Assembly (NCBI RefSeq): GCF_014205225.1
Contig: NZ_JACHNB010000001.1
Span: forward strand, 8,103,501-8,167,500
Length of the DNA: 64,000 nt
Source: Actinoplanes octamycinicus
GTDB taxonomy: Bacteria; Actinomycetota; Actinomycetes; Mycobacteriales; Micromonosporaceae
Reading direction: 5' to 3'
The notes beneath the pieces are model-generated. The model had not been told where the DNA came from and made no database searches. It saw only the letters and a list, made by a program, of their open reading frames with translations. How positions within the stretch are numbered: position 1 is the stretch's first letter; every line of letters starts with the position of its first letter. Made by a program: the position numbers and the translations under genes. Shown in pieces: positions 9,874 to 18,048 of the stretch.

Positions 9874-10551
9874 ATGCCGTTCGAAGTGCAGGACCTTTCC
9901 GGTACGTTCAGCGTCGGTGACATCGCCATCGCCCTGTCGCTGTCGTTCCTGCTCAGCGCGATGATCGCCTGGGTCTACCGGTTCACCCACCGCAACGTGT
10001 CCTACAGCCAGTCGTACGTGCAGACGCTGGTCATCCTCGGCATGCTGATCTCGCTCATCATGCTCGTCGTCGGCTCCAACATCGCCCGAGCGTTCGCCCT
10101 GGTCGGCGCCCTGTCCGTGGTCCGGTTCCGCAACGCCATCAAGGAGACCCGCGACGTCGGGTTCATCTTCCTGGTGATGGGCGTGGGGATGGCCGCCGGC
10201 ACCCGCTTCTACACCCTGGCCATCGTGGCCGCGGTCGTGATCAGCCTGATCATCGTGGTGATGTACCGGTTCAACTGGTTCGCGTCCAGCGTCCAGCGTC
10301 AGGTGGTGAAGGTCCAGGTGCCGCCGGACGGCAACTACACCCAGCACATCCAAGACGTGCTGATCTCGCTCACCAGTGAGTTCGAGCTGGTCAGCATCGA
10401 GTCGATCCGCGGCGGCGCGCTCACCGAACTGATGTACACGGTCCGGCTGAAGAAGGGCACCGAACCCGGGCAGCTGATCTCGGCCCTGGGTGAGCGCACC
10501 GGCGGCCAGCGCGTCACCGTCCTGACCGGGTACGACCAGACGGACCTGTAA
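9874..10551 (+). CDS. DUF4956 integral membrane protein
   Basis: 225 residues, starting 5 bp after the VTC stop. Three to four membrane segments are evident: IAIALSLSFLLSAMIAWVY, TLVILGMLISLIMLVVG, then VGFIFLVMGVGMAAG and LAIVAAVVISLIIVVMY. A conserved FALVGALSVVRFRNAIKETR loop precedes the third. The last 85 residues are soluble and cytoplasmic in appearance. It overlaps the CotH gene by one base (TAATG), so the products are coupled. The function is unknown; the steady partnership with VTC and CotH proteins suggests a membrane complex for a phosphorylated or exported polymer, which is inference. Confidence 0.85.
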   Translation: MPFEVQDLSGTFSVGDIAIALSLSFLLSAMIAWVYRFTHRNVSYSQSYVQTLVILGMLISLIMLVVGSNIARAFALVGALSVVRFRNAIKETRDVGFIFLVMGVGMAAGTRFYTLAIVAAVVISLIIVVMYRFNWFASSVQRQVVKVQVPPDGNYTQHIQDVLISLTSEFELVSIESIRGGALTELMYTVRLKKGTEPGQLISALGERTGGQRVTVLTGYDQTDL

Positions 10552-12122
10552 TGAAGCGCCGGCTGGTCCACCGGATCCCGGTACGGGTCCGGCACTACTG
10601 GAAACTGCTCGCCGCCTGCGCCGCCACGCTGCTCGCGCTCGCCGTGGTGTTCAGCACCGTGCGGGTGGCACCGCTGGTGACCAGCGCGAGCAGCGAGTCT
10701 GCCGACACCGTCACGCAGAACGTCGAGGGCAGCACCGACCTGTTCGACGCCACCCGGACGCACAGCATCAAGCTGGCCTTCCGCGACGCCGACTATCAGG
10801 AACTGCTCGACTCCTTCTGGGACGAGGGCGAGAAGGAGTGGCTCGAGGCCGACCTCACCATCGACGGGATCACGATCCCAAGTGTGGGGATCCGGTTGAA
10901 GGGCAACTCCACCCTGTCCGGGCTGACTCGCAACGGTGAATCCCGCCCGAACGGATTCGGCGGCGGTCGCCCGGGTGGCGACGGAGCAGGGCCGCAGATG
11001 CCGGAGGGCATGGAATTGCCGGAGGGCATGGCGATGCCGGAAGGTCGAGGCGGTCCCGGAGGCGGCGGGTTCGGGGGCTTCAGCTCGCTCAAGGCCGAGG
11101 AGCCCGAGACGCTGCCATGGCTGATCCGCTTCGACGAGTTCGTCGAGGGCCGCCGCTACCAGGGCCACCGCGAGATCGCGGTCCGGGTGGCGGGCATGGG
11201 CGGCGGCAAGACCGTCCTCAACGAGGCGGTCTCGCTCAACGTTCTGAACACTGCCGGCCAGCCGGCTCAGCGGTACGCCTACACCAGCTTCACCATCAAC
11301 GACCGGCCCACCACCGCCCGGCTCGTCGTCGAGCACCCGGACGAGAACTTCGCCGACACCATCGGCGGCAACGGGGTTCTGTACAAGAGCCTGGCCACCG
11401 GTCAGTTCACCGACCAGGGCGACGACCAGACCGAGTACGCCGACGACTTCAAACAGATCTCCAAGAAGGGCAGCCAGGACCTGCAGCCGGTGATCGACCT
11501 GATCCGCTGGGTCAACACGGCCAGCGACGCCGAATTCGACGAGCATCTCGGCGACCACATCGACGTGGCATCGTTCGCCCGCTACACCGCCACCCAGAAC
11601 CTGCTGCTCAACTTCGACGACATGGCCGGCCCCGGCCGCAACTACTACCTCTGGTACGACCTGGACACCAAGAAGTTCTCGGTCGTCGGCTGGGACTACA
11701 ACCTCACCCTGAACGGCAACGCCGAGCAGGACCCGAACGAGGCGGTCAGCATGTTCGGCGGTGGCGGCTCCCGCGGCGGGCGGGGCTTCCAGCCGCCGGA
11801 GGGAATGGAGCTGCCCGAAGGCATGCAACCGCCCGGTGGCGGCGAGGGCGGGCCGCGGGCGATGGGTGGGCACAAGCTCAAGGAACGGTTCCTCGCCAGT
11901 GCCGCCTTCAAGTCGGTCTACCAGGACGCCTTCCGCGAGCTGTACCAGAAGATCTACGGCAGCGGCGCCGCGGCCTCCGCCCTCGACGCGACGCTGAAGG
12001 TGTTGTCCAGCGTCGACGGCTACGACGAGCAGGCCGCAACCAGCGAGGCAGGGAAGCTTCGCACGCTGATTCAGCAGCGTACGGCGTACCTCGCCGGCAA
12101 CGCGATCATCAAGGGCTCCTGA
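10551..12122 (+). CDS. CotH-family protein kinase-like, membrane anchored
   Basis: 523 residues. A signal anchor at about residues 17-40 puts the body outside the cell. The CotH domain shows IKLAFRDADYQELLDSFW, the KGNSTLSG loop, YAYTSFTINDRPT and the catalytic-like NYYLWYDLDTKKFSVVGWDY. CotH of Bacillus spores is an atypical kinase that phosphorylates coat proteins; the role in actinomycetes is not settled. Two low-complexity inserts rich in Gly, Met and Pro carry the same PEGMELPEGM unit (DNA about 10961-11080 and 11750-11860). It is last in the VTC-DUF4956-CotH operon and is followed by a strong hairpin. Confidence 0.88.
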   Translation: MKRRLVHRIPVRVRHYWKLLAACAATLLALAVVFSTVRVAPLVTSASSESADTVTQNVEGSTDLFDATRTHSIKLAFRDADYQELLDSFWDEGEKEWLEADLTIDGITIPSVGIRLKGNSTLSGLTRNGESRPNGFGGGRPGGDGAGPQMPEGMELPEGMAMPEGRGGPGGGGFGGFSSLKAEEPETLPWLIRFDEFVEGRRYQGHREIAVRVAGMGGGKTVLNEAVSLNVLNTAGQPAQRYAYTSFTINDRPTTARLVVEHPDENFADTIGGNGVLYKSLATGQFTDQGDDQTEYADDFKQISKKGSQDLQPVIDLIRWVNTASDAEFDEHLGDHIDVASFARYTATQNLLLNFDDMAGPGRNYYLWYDLDTKKFSVVGWDYNLTLNGNAEQDPNEAVSMFGGGGSRGGRGFQPPEGMELPEGMQPPGGGEGGPRAMGGHKLKERFLASAAFKSVYQDAFRELYQKIYGSGAAASALDATLKVLSSVDGYDEQAATSEAGKLRTLIQQRTAYLAGNAIIKGS

Positions 12123-12134
12123 GCCCGGCCTCCC

Positions 12135-12173
12135 CGTGTGGCGGTGCCGGTCCCCGACCGGCGCCGCCACACG
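12135..12173 (+). terminator. Hairpin ending the VTC-CotH operon
   Basis: A 17-bp stem (arms 12135-12151 and 12157-12173, one G-T wobble) closes a 5-base CCCCG loop, 13 bp after the CotH stop. Weakly A-rich sequence (AAGAAAAGG) follows instead of a T-run. Confidence 0.75.
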
Positions 12174-12267
12174 TAAGAAAAGGGACGTGTAATGACAGGC
12201 GTCCCCAAGGTCTGCTGGTCGACGGCGACCAGGCAGGAACCCAACTCCTGCTGTCGGCGCTCACCAC

Positions 12268-12363
12268 CTATGACTGGGAGGCCCGCACAGCCGGCACCTG
12301 CGAGGCAGCCGCCTGCACAGCGACCAGGGCCCGGGTTTCGACGTGCAGAGCGGGCTCGGCCAT
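12268..12363 (-). pseudogene. Short remnant downstream of YbaB-like gene
   Basis: This 31-residue frame starts at ATG 12363 with a good ribosome site (AAGGAG) and begins MAEPALHVETRALVAVQAAA. It overlaps the last base of the upstream frame's stop (TAATG). The start arrangement is gene-like, but the frame ends early and the sequence beyond reads on in another frame. It is probably the beginning of a small secretion-associated (WXG100-size) protein cut short by a frameshift. The family is a guess. Confidence 0.35.
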
Positions 12364-12667
12364 TACCACTCCTTGGATCGCGTGGACACCGGCTCGGGCG
12401 GTGTGAACGGTTTGACGAACAGCGGCGAGCCGAATATTTGACTCGCACCTCGATGAATTGGCGACGATGGTCGGCCACGGCCGCCAGAAGCGCTGACCGG
12501 ATCTCGCTGGCAATCTCGTCGTCGGCCAGCTGGCGTACCGTGCCGCGGCGAATCCACACGTCGATCTCACCGTTCGCCTCGCGGGTAACCGTGACGATCC
12601 CGGCATCCGACCGCCCAGTGGCCCGGATGTTTCGGACAGCCTCGTAGGAGCGTTCCAGGTTGGCCAT
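12363..12667 (-). pseudogene. YbaB/EbfC-like small DNA-binding protein, probable frameshift
   Basis: The first 78 residues (MANLERSYEAVRNIRATGRS, then GIVTVTREANGEIDVWIRRG and a helix EIASEIRSALLAAVADHRRQ) have the helix-strand-strand-helix layout of YbaB/EbfC nucleoid proteins. Around 12430-12445 the convincing sequence switches frame, to FGSPLFVKPFTPPEPVSTRS, ending at 12363 next to a well-formed start for another small gene. An unbroken frame running to 12071 exists but its tail is low-quality arginine-rich sequence. I therefore call one indel near 12440. The gene is part of a cluster of three YbaB-like or small genes. Confidence 0.5.
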
Positions 12668-12676
12668 CGAGATTCC

Positions 12677-13243
12677 CTACTCCGGTTCCGACATGGTCAG
12701 TGCCTTCTCCATGGCCAACCGGCTCAGATCATTCGCGTACGCCACGGCGCCCTGCTCGTCGTCACGCAAATTGATCTGCACGGCCGACGATCCCCACCGC
12801 TCATTCGCCGCCGCCCACGTGGTGACGCGGGTCCACAGGCTGGTGGTCTGGACGCACACTCGGAACGCCGCATAGTCCGGCGGAACCGGCACGTGCTGGT
12901 CGGTGGCTCCGCACTGCGCCTGAGCCACGTCATCGCGGCCGGCGTCCTGGTCGAGCGCGACGACCGTGAACAGATCCAGCGTGCCGGTGTATTTCTGGTC
13001 CGCGGTGATGAACGAGATCGTGCACAGTGAGGAGGACTGGTACTTGCCCTTCTCACGTCCCTTGTCGGGATCGGTCACCGTCCAGACGCCGCCCAACTCG
13101 GCCCGCAGGCTGGGGGCGATATCGGTGCAGGTGGGCACCCACGGCCGAGCACGGAATGAGCCGAACCACCACACCAGGCCGCCGGCGATCACCAGCACCA
13201 CCGCGAGCCCGGCCACCATCGAGCGGCGAGACAAGCTCACCAC
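12677..13243 (-). CDS. Membrane-anchored hypothetical protein
   Basis: 188 residues. One N-terminal membrane anchor (SMVAGLAVVLVIAGGLVWWF, residues 8-27) precedes a globular exported domain with four Cys (VPTCTDIAP, SSLCTISF, AQAQCGATD, FRVCVQTT), enough for two disulfides. I do not recognise the family. The start overlaps the stop of the upstream YbaB-like gene by 7 bp, and the decayed YbaB-like gene follows 10 bp downstream, so the three formed one operon. The role may be tied to an envelope or secretion function; this is inferred only from the anchor and neighbours. Confidence 0.7.
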   Translation of the reverse strand: MVSLSRRSMVAGLAVVLVIAGGLVWWFGSFRARPWVPTCTDIAPSLRAELGGVWTVTDPDKGREKGKYQSSSLCTISFITADQKYTGTLDLFTVVALDQDAGRDDVAQAQCGATDQHVPVPPDYAAFRVCVQTTSLWTRVTTWAAANERWGSSAVQINLRDDEQGAVAYANDLSRLAMEKALTMSEPE

Positions 13244-13482
13244 CGACCTCCATGGCGTCGCTCGTTTGCACCGTCGCGTGGCGCGTCGCCATCCGCTTCG
13301 GCCTGGAGCGCCGCCCAGGCAACCCTCGCGGCAGCACGAACCTGACCGACAAGAGACTCATCCGTGTGTCGATGCATACCTTGCAGGTCTACCTGCACCT
13401 GACCGACCTGGTCGACACGCAAATGGACAGACCGATCGGGTGAGTAGACGTCTGCATCGGGCTGCCAGTCCTCGAGTGTCAC
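13237..13482 (-). CDS. YbaB-like small protein
   Basis: 81 residues. The order of elements (SPDRSVHLRVDQVGQVQVDL, then a helix LVGQVRAAARVAWAALQAEA) matches the strand-strand-helix core of YbaB/EbfC proteins, but the N-terminal helix is missing or very short. The C-terminus is charged. It overlaps the membrane-anchored gene downstream by 7 bp. The upstream 80 bases separate it from the Rhs tail. Assignment rests on fold pattern, not on strong identity. Confidence 0.55.
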   Translation of the reverse strand: MTLEDWQPDADVYSPDRSVHLRVDQVGQVQVDLQGMHRHTDESLVGQVRAAARVAWAALQAEADGDAPRDGANERRHGGRW

Positions 13483-13561
13483 GGCTTACTCCCTGCCAAC
13501 TGCATCAATTCCTGCACGCGATATCCCGGTCACCACCTCACGTCAGCGACTCTCCAGGTGC

Positions 13562-14824
13562 TCAAGCGGTCGGCGCGAGTGCGGTGGAGACCTCCGTCAG
13601 GTCGTCGGCGGAGAGCGCGGCCGGACCGGCCGGGTTGCGGGTGCTGTACCGGCCGTCGCTGACCGAGATGCCGCTGTCCGCCCGCCAGTGCGGCCACCAG
13701 GCCGGCTTGCGCAACAGGTGCGCGGCGAGCTCCTCGGCGCCCGGCCCGGCACCACGCCTCACCAGCGCGGCGGTGACCACCTCGGTCGCCTCGGGCGGCA
13801 GGTCCTGATCACCGAACGCCGGCAGCAACAACAGCAGCCGGCCCTCCGGGTCGGTCACGCCGTACGGCGCGCCGGTGAACTGCGCGGCCGTGACGAGTTC
13901 GGGCCAGCTCAGGCCCGGACGGAATTCGTGCCCGCCGAGAATCGTCAGCCGCACCGGATGTTCGCCACCTGGCCGGCAGATCAGGAAGTCGCAGGAATGC
14001 TCGCCGGGAATGTTGCAGAAAACCACATTGATCTCGTGACGGTCGCGCAGGCCCAGCCGAAACACCGGCCAGGCGTCCGAATCGGTCAGCCGGGCGGAAT
14101 AGTATTGGTAGCATTGCTCACTGTCCACACCGAACGCCCGGGTCGTCAGGGAATCATCTTCCGGTGTCATCTGCGACGACAGATAAGTGGGCCAGAACAA
14201 CTGATCGCCAAGCAGTGTCATCCCATCTGTCAGGGGATCCTGCTCATATCCGAATCCAGCAATTTTCACGCCCATACTATGCCATGTGGCGGCTCGGCCG
14301 GAAAGGCCAAGCGGGGTGAGCCGGAATGCCTGGTGTGTGGTTTCGACTTTCCGGATCACCTCTTCCCAACCGGCCGGAAGACTGTAGGCCTCCTCACCTG
14401 CATCGGGCTGCGCGACGGCCAACTTGATCTTGTATTTGTTGGTTGCCGAGCTCCACACCTTGCCCACCGAGGTGCTGCTCTTGTCAGCCAGATACGGCCG
14501 CCGCATGCCAGTCAGCTTGCCTGCCAGATCCGCTGCGTCCTGAGCGCCCTGCTCGCTGCCGGCGACACCGGCCTCGTCGGCTTGCTCGGCGGCGCTCTCC
14601 TCCTGGTTGATCTCGTGGTCAGCCCGGACCGGCGTATGTCCGTCGTTCTCCACCAGGCCGATCGGGTTGCCGCCAGCGAAGGCGTACCGGTTGCCGGTCC
14701 AGGGGTTGATGCCGAGGTTCATGTCGACGAGGGCCCCGTTGTAGCTGTCTCGGGTGGGAACCGGTTCAGTCCCGGGGTGTAGGCGAGGAAGCCCATGTCG
14801 TACGAACCGGACTCGTGGTCCCAC
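13562..14824 (-). CDS. Rhs tail fused in frame to an unknown C-terminal domain
   Basis: A 420-residue frame. Residues about 21-60 are the end of an Rhs core (RDSYNGALVDMNLGINPW, then GNRYAFAGGNPIGLVENDGH), the point where a toxin domain normally begins. Residues 60-183 are a variable stretch with no family I know. From an internal ATG at 14275 the rest looks like a compact globular protein (CDFLICRPGGEHPVRLTILG, FRPGLSWPELVTAAQF) that could be an immunity protein of the Rhs toxin fused or read through. The real 5' end is lost, because the Rhs frame is broken near 14757 and at 14978 (see the upstream remnant). Whether the last 237 residues are made from their own start is unclear. Confidence 0.45.
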   Translation of the reverse strand: MGPRVRFVRHGLPRLHPGTEPVPTRDSYNGALVDMNLGINPWTGNRYAFAGGNPIGLVENDGHTPVRADHEINQEESAAEQADEAGVAGSEQGAQDAADLAGKLTGMRRPYLADKSSTSVGKVWSSATNKYKIKLAVAQPDAGEEAYSLPAGWEEVIRKVETTHQAFRLTPLGLSGRAATWHSMGVKIAGFGYEQDPLTDGMTLLGDQLFWPTYLSSQMTPEDDSLTTRAFGVDSEQCYQYYSARLTDSDAWPVFRLGLRDRHEINVVFCNIPGEHSCDFLICRPGGEHPVRLTILGGHEFRPGLSWPELVTAAQFTGAPYGVTDPEGRLLLLLPAFGDQDLPPEATEVVTAALVRRGAGPGAEELAAHLLRKPAWWPHWRADSGISVSDGRYSTRNPAGPAALSADDLTEVSTALAPTA

Positions 14825-15150
14825 CGCTTTGCGTTGAGCCGATACGCGTTGTACGGCTCCTTGGCCGGTTCCGCACTGTGCGGCTTGTCGACGCCGGTGA
14901 ACTGGGCGCCGTCGTCGCTGCCGTAGGCCGTGTAGCCATAAGTGGTCTTGGTGTCGCCGGATCCGTCAGTCAGGGTCTAGACATCGGTGTGCGCGTTGTA
15001 GCCGTAATAGGCATCCTCGGTGCTGCCTCGTCCTTGTGGGGTTACCTGCGACAGCCGCTGTCCCCACGGCGAGTACTGGTACGACGCAGCCGTGGAGGTG
15101 TGCAGCTGTGCCGGGCGATCCGGGTTGACTTGGCCACCGCCGCCCTATCA
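14740..15150 (-). pseudogene. Rhs core remnant, frameshift and nonsense
   Basis: Minus-strand sequence just before the 420-residue frame reads typical Rhs repeats: YQYSPWGQRLSQV, YYGYNAHTDV, TYGYTAYGSDDGAQFTGVDK and EPYNAYRLNAKRWDHESGSY. Two lesions interrupt it. A TAG replaces the expected codon after NAHTDV (about 14976-14978). One base is missing near 14757, between FLAYTPGLNRF and TRDSYNG. Two further stops lie upstream near 15146. The coding signal fades by about 15150-15200, before the GAF gene. This is a decayed contact-toxin gene without its N-terminal export region. Confidence 0.75.
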
Positions 15151-15401
15151 GTGGTATTCGTCAGCGAGAGCCTGGTGCTGGTCGGCTCCCGGTCCCTCGA
15201 CGCGCAAGCCATCACCATCCTGCGCCAATCATTCGATCGCAGCAAGAACGGCGGATGTGGAGAGTCTTGACCGGCGAACAGAGCGAACTCCATCCGGTTG
15301 CATCGATTTTGAATGCCACATCGGGCGGGTTGAGCCGGCGCCGAACCGAGGAACCGGTGCACGGGTCTGTCGAGATCGGCCGTGCAGGGGGCGGCGACCG
15401 G

Positions 15402-15914
15402 TTAGGAGAGGTCGCTGAACTCGTGCAGCAGTGCGGCAATCTCTTGGGCTGCGGTGGTGAGTTCGGAGAGTTGTCCGGGGGTGAACGGGTGGGCTGCGGT
15501 GCCGAGGATGCAGTGGGCGCCGACGATCTGGCCTCGGACGGTGACGGGTACTCCGGCGTAGCTGGCGATGCCGTCGATGGTGACGAGGGGATTGGTGGCC
15601 TGTTCAGAGCGGTGGGCGTCGGGGATGACGTAGGGCCGACCAGTGGTGATCATGTTGGCGCAGAAGGACCATTCCACCGGGGTGCCGTCCGCGGCTGCGA
15701 TCCAGGTGTCGTCGAGACCGGTGGAGCCGACGGTCATCTGGGCGGTGTTGAACACCAGGGTGGCCAGGCTGATCGGCAGGCCGGTGCGCGCTGCGGTGCG
15801 ACTGGTGATGTGGTCGAGTGCGGTGCGCAGAGCGGGGTTGTCGAAGTCGATGCTGGCCAGTACGCGCATGCGTTCGGGGTCGGCCAGGATGGTGGGCTGT
15901 TGGTGCTGGGTCAT
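15402..15914 (-). CDS. GAF-domain protein (copy A)
   Basis: 170 residues that form essentially one GAF domain: helix LRTALDHITSRTAARTGLPI, strand ISLATLVFNTAQMTVGSTGL, EWSFCANMITTGRPYVIPDA, then SYAGVPVTVRGQIVGAHCIL. GAF domains bind small ligands or serve as redox and light sensors; no output domain is attached, so it must act through a partner. Cys in EWSFC and GAHC are conserved in the paralogue at 17192-17698. It follows a small helical protein gene by 63 bp. The second copy of the same two-gene unit is 1.3 kb away. Confidence 0.85.
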   Translation of the reverse strand: MTQHQQPTILADPERMRVLASIDFDNPALRTALDHITSRTAARTGLPISLATLVFNTAQMTVGSTGLDDTWIAAADGTPVEWSFCANMITTGRPYVIPDAHRSEQATNPLVTIDGIASYAGVPVTVRGQIVGAHCILGTAAHPFTPGQLSELTTAAQEIAALLHEFSDLS

Positions 15915-15977
15915 GAGGTTCTCCGGGGCGGCTGGCGCGGGGTTCGCTGAGGCGGGATGGTTTCGCTCGTCGGCGGC

Positions 15978-16241
15978 TCAGACGCTCAGGTTTAGCGCTC
16001 GGTAGGTCACAGCGCGGATCTTCTCGGAGCGGGCGGTGACGCGCAGCAGGTCGCCGATGTTCATGAGGTCTTCGGTCAGGCTGACCAGGTCGTCGATGGT
16101 GTAGGGCCGTGACAGGCGCAGCTTCTTGATCGAGAGGTCGACCAGGGCGCGGGCGGCCTCCGGGCCCAGTTGGGCGCTGAGGGCGGCGGTCAGTGACGCG
16201 GGGGTGGGCTGTTCGAGGTTGTGGCTGGGGATGGTGGGCAT
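15978..16241 (-). CDS. Small helical protein paired with GAF protein (copy A)
   Basis: 87 residues from ATG 16241 (MPTIPSHNLEQPTP); the longer frame to 16415 is unlikely. The C-terminal 60 residues are predicted helical (EAARALVDLSIKKLRL, IDDLVSLTEDLMNIGDLLRV, SEKIRAVTYRALNL). The same register (conserved Ile/Leu, then R-A-x-T-Y) recurs in the 103-residue protein next to the other GAF gene (IRAETYDKLSAAHAVI). I know no family name. Pairing with a stand-alone GAF protein in both copies suggests a partner or adaptor role. Confidence 0.6.
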   Translation of the reverse strand: MPTIPSHNLEQPTPASLTAALSAQLGPEAARALVDLSIKKLRLSRPYTIDDLVSLTEDLMNIGDLLRVTARSEKIRAVTYRALNLSV

Positions 16242-16440
16242 CGGTGGTTGCTCTCCTCTTCTGGTAGCGGGGCGTTCCATGGCGGTCAGCAGCGTGCGCA
16301 CGCGGCGGAAGCAGCGCCGCAGGGTCCAGACCGCCTCGGTGAACAACACGAGCGGCAGCACCGCACCCCGACCCCGGCCAGCAGGACGGTGGGGATGCAG
16401 TGCCGCCATCCCCACCGCTGCCCGCCGAGGGTGTGCACGG

Positions 16441-16899
16441 TCATGGCTGCGCCGCAGGCGTCAACAGGTCATGGTCGGACAAGCGCTGCAGCAGGTCCTG
16501 CAGTTGCTGCCATTCCGCGCCGGTGAGCCGGGAGTGGTACTCGGCAAACTTGGTCTCGCACCGGGCCAGTGCTTCGTCGAGTACGTCGGCACCGGCGTCG
16601 GTGATGACCACGACGACCCTGCGCCGATCATCTGCGGCACGTTCCCGGTCGATCCAGCCACGCGCGGCGAGCTGATCGGTGACGGTGGTGACTGTTGACG
16701 GGCTCAACGACGTCCGTTGCGCTACCTCGATCAGTGACAGCCCATGCGTGGCGTGCGCGAGTTCGTACAGCACCCACCAGGCGCCTTCGCTGATACCGAC
16801 GCTGTCGACAGCGGCCAGCGCGTGCATCGTCATCCGGCGACCTACATCGGCGATGACCAGCTCGACCGGCAACCGCCGTCTGACCTTCGGTGCGTTCAC
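16441..16899 (-). CDS. MarR-family transcriptional regulator
   Basis: 152 residues with the MarR winged-helix layout: dimerisation helix MTMHALAAVDSVGISEGAWW, helix-turn-helix LSLIEVAQRTSLSPSTVTTV and DQLAARGWIDRE, wing ADDRRRVVVVITDAG, then the C-terminal dimer helices. Such proteins usually repress a nearby gene and release DNA on binding small aromatic ligands or on oxidation. It sits upstream of the small-protein/GAF pair on the same strand with about 200 bp between, so it may control that pair. A divergent target is not obvious. Confidence 0.88.
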   Translation of the reverse strand: MNAPKVRRRLPVELVIADVGRRMTMHALAAVDSVGISEGAWWVLYELAHATHGLSLIEVAQRTSLSPSTVTTVTDQLAARGWIDRERAADDRRRVVVVITDAGADVLDEALARCETKFAEYHSRLTGAEWQQLQDLLQRLSDHDLLTPAAQP

Positions 16900-17191
16900 A
16901 CTTGTTCTGATCGGCGCGATCGTGCGGTTCCGAAGGATTCGAGCCGCAACGAAATTTCTCGTGCGGGTCCGGCTGGCCCAACGTACCGATCATCGAGCAA
17001 GTCAGCCGTTGTCATGTCCGGATGCCGAACATTTGCGGGCCGGGTCGTCTTTTGAGCGCCACCAGACACGGACTGATCCCGAAAGCGTGCAAAGAATGTC
17101 CAGGAATCGCAGTGTTCGAGGGCTGCACAACCTCCAGGCGGCGCGCCTGCGGGCTGATTCCTGATCCGATGCCGGGGATCGGGCAGCGGGG
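16900..17191. other. Intergenic region, nothing recognised
   Basis: About 290 bases upstream of the MarR gene. Frames here are shadows without gene-like features. The base composition is less GC-rich than average at 17040-17110, compatible with a promoter for the MarR gene, but no specific motif can be defended. Confidence 0.4.
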
Positions 17192-17698
17192 TCACTCGTT
17201 GTTGCGGTGCTGCCGCAGCAGCGCGAGGATCTCTTGCGCCGCGGTGTGCAAGGTGCTCACGTCGGTCTCGTTGAAGGCGCGGGTGTCGGTGCCGACGGCG
17301 CAGTGCGCGCCGAGGATCTGGCCGTTGGGGGCGAGCAGGGGCACCCCGGCGTAGCTGCGTGCGCCGTAGACGGTGACAGCGGGGTTGGTCATCCAGGCCG
17401 GATCGGTGGTGGCGTCGGTAACCAGGTAGGGCCGGCCGGTGGCCACGACCTGGGTGCAGAACGACCATTCGGCCGGCAGGCCGCCGACCTCGGTGATGGA
17501 GTCGGGCAGCCCGGTGGCGCCGGCGATGTATTCGGCGCTGTCCAGCATGATCGACACGAGGCTGACCGGTACCTGCAGCTGGTCTGCGGTGCGTGCCGTG
17601 ATCTCGTCGAGGCGAGCGCGCAGTCGCGGGTCGTCCCAGTGGTATTGGGCCACCTCGGTGAGGCGGCCGATGTCGGCCAGTGCGGCAGGCAGTGTCAT
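17192..17698 (-). CDS. GAF-domain protein (copy B)
   Basis: 168 residues from ATG 17698, chosen because it overlaps the upstream gene's stop by 4 bp (ATGA); the longer frame begins with shadow sequence. It is a single GAF domain, clearly paralogous to copy A: LDEITARTADQLQVPVSLVS, EWSFCTQVVATGRPYLVTDA, ARSYAGVPLLAPNGQILGAH with the C of GAHC, and the C-terminal helix HTAAQEILALLRQHR. No output domain is present. It is last in the order chemoreceptor, small protein, GAF. Confidence 0.87.
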   Translation of the reverse strand: MTLPAALADIGRLTEVAQYHWDDPRLRARLDEITARTADQLQVPVSLVSIMLDSAEYIAGATGLPDSITEVGGLPAEWSFCTQVVATGRPYLVTDATTDPAWMTNPAVTVYGARSYAGVPLLAPNGQILGAHCAVGTDTRAFNETDVSTLHTAAQEILALLRQHRNNE

Positions 17699-18006
17699 TC
17701 GGCGCTCCTGATCACGGCGTGGGCGGCGGACAGCTTGTCGTACGTTTCGGCGCGGATCCGCAGCGCCTGAGCGCACAAGCCCAGCACGGGATCGGTATCG
17801 GCCATGACGGCGATCAGCCTGTCGAGGCTGTCTCGGTCGGCTTCCGTACCCGTAAGGTTTGCCCGCTGCAGCAGCTGCGACCACAACCGGCTGGTGTCGC
17901 CGCGGAGGCGTCGCACAGCTTCTTCGGCGTCGGCGAGCCCAGGACGGGTGATGCCGTACACGCTGGCCGGGGGCCCGCCGCCCGACTCGGTGGTCCTGGT
18001 GGTCAT
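17695..18006 (-). CDS. Small helical protein paired with GAF protein (copy B)
   Basis: 103 residues, mostly helical (LADAEEAVRRLRGDTSRLWS, DRDSLDRLIAVMADTDPVLG, LRIRAETYDKLSAAHAVIRS). It is related in its last 50 residues to the 87-residue protein of the other module. It is coupled by ATGA to the GAF gene, and starts 42 bp after the chemoreceptor stop. The three genes probably form one transcript. The function is unknown; a scaffold between receptor and GAF sensor is one possibility. Confidence 0.65.
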   Translation of the reverse strand: MTTRTTESGGGPPASVYGITRPGLADAEEAVRRLRGDTSRLWSQLLQRANLTGTEADRDSLDRLIAVMADTDPVLGLCAQALRIRAETYDKLSAAHAVIRSAE

Positions 18007-18048
18007 CCGTTGTTCGGCCTTCCTCGGGTGTGAGCTCCAGGGGTGTGG

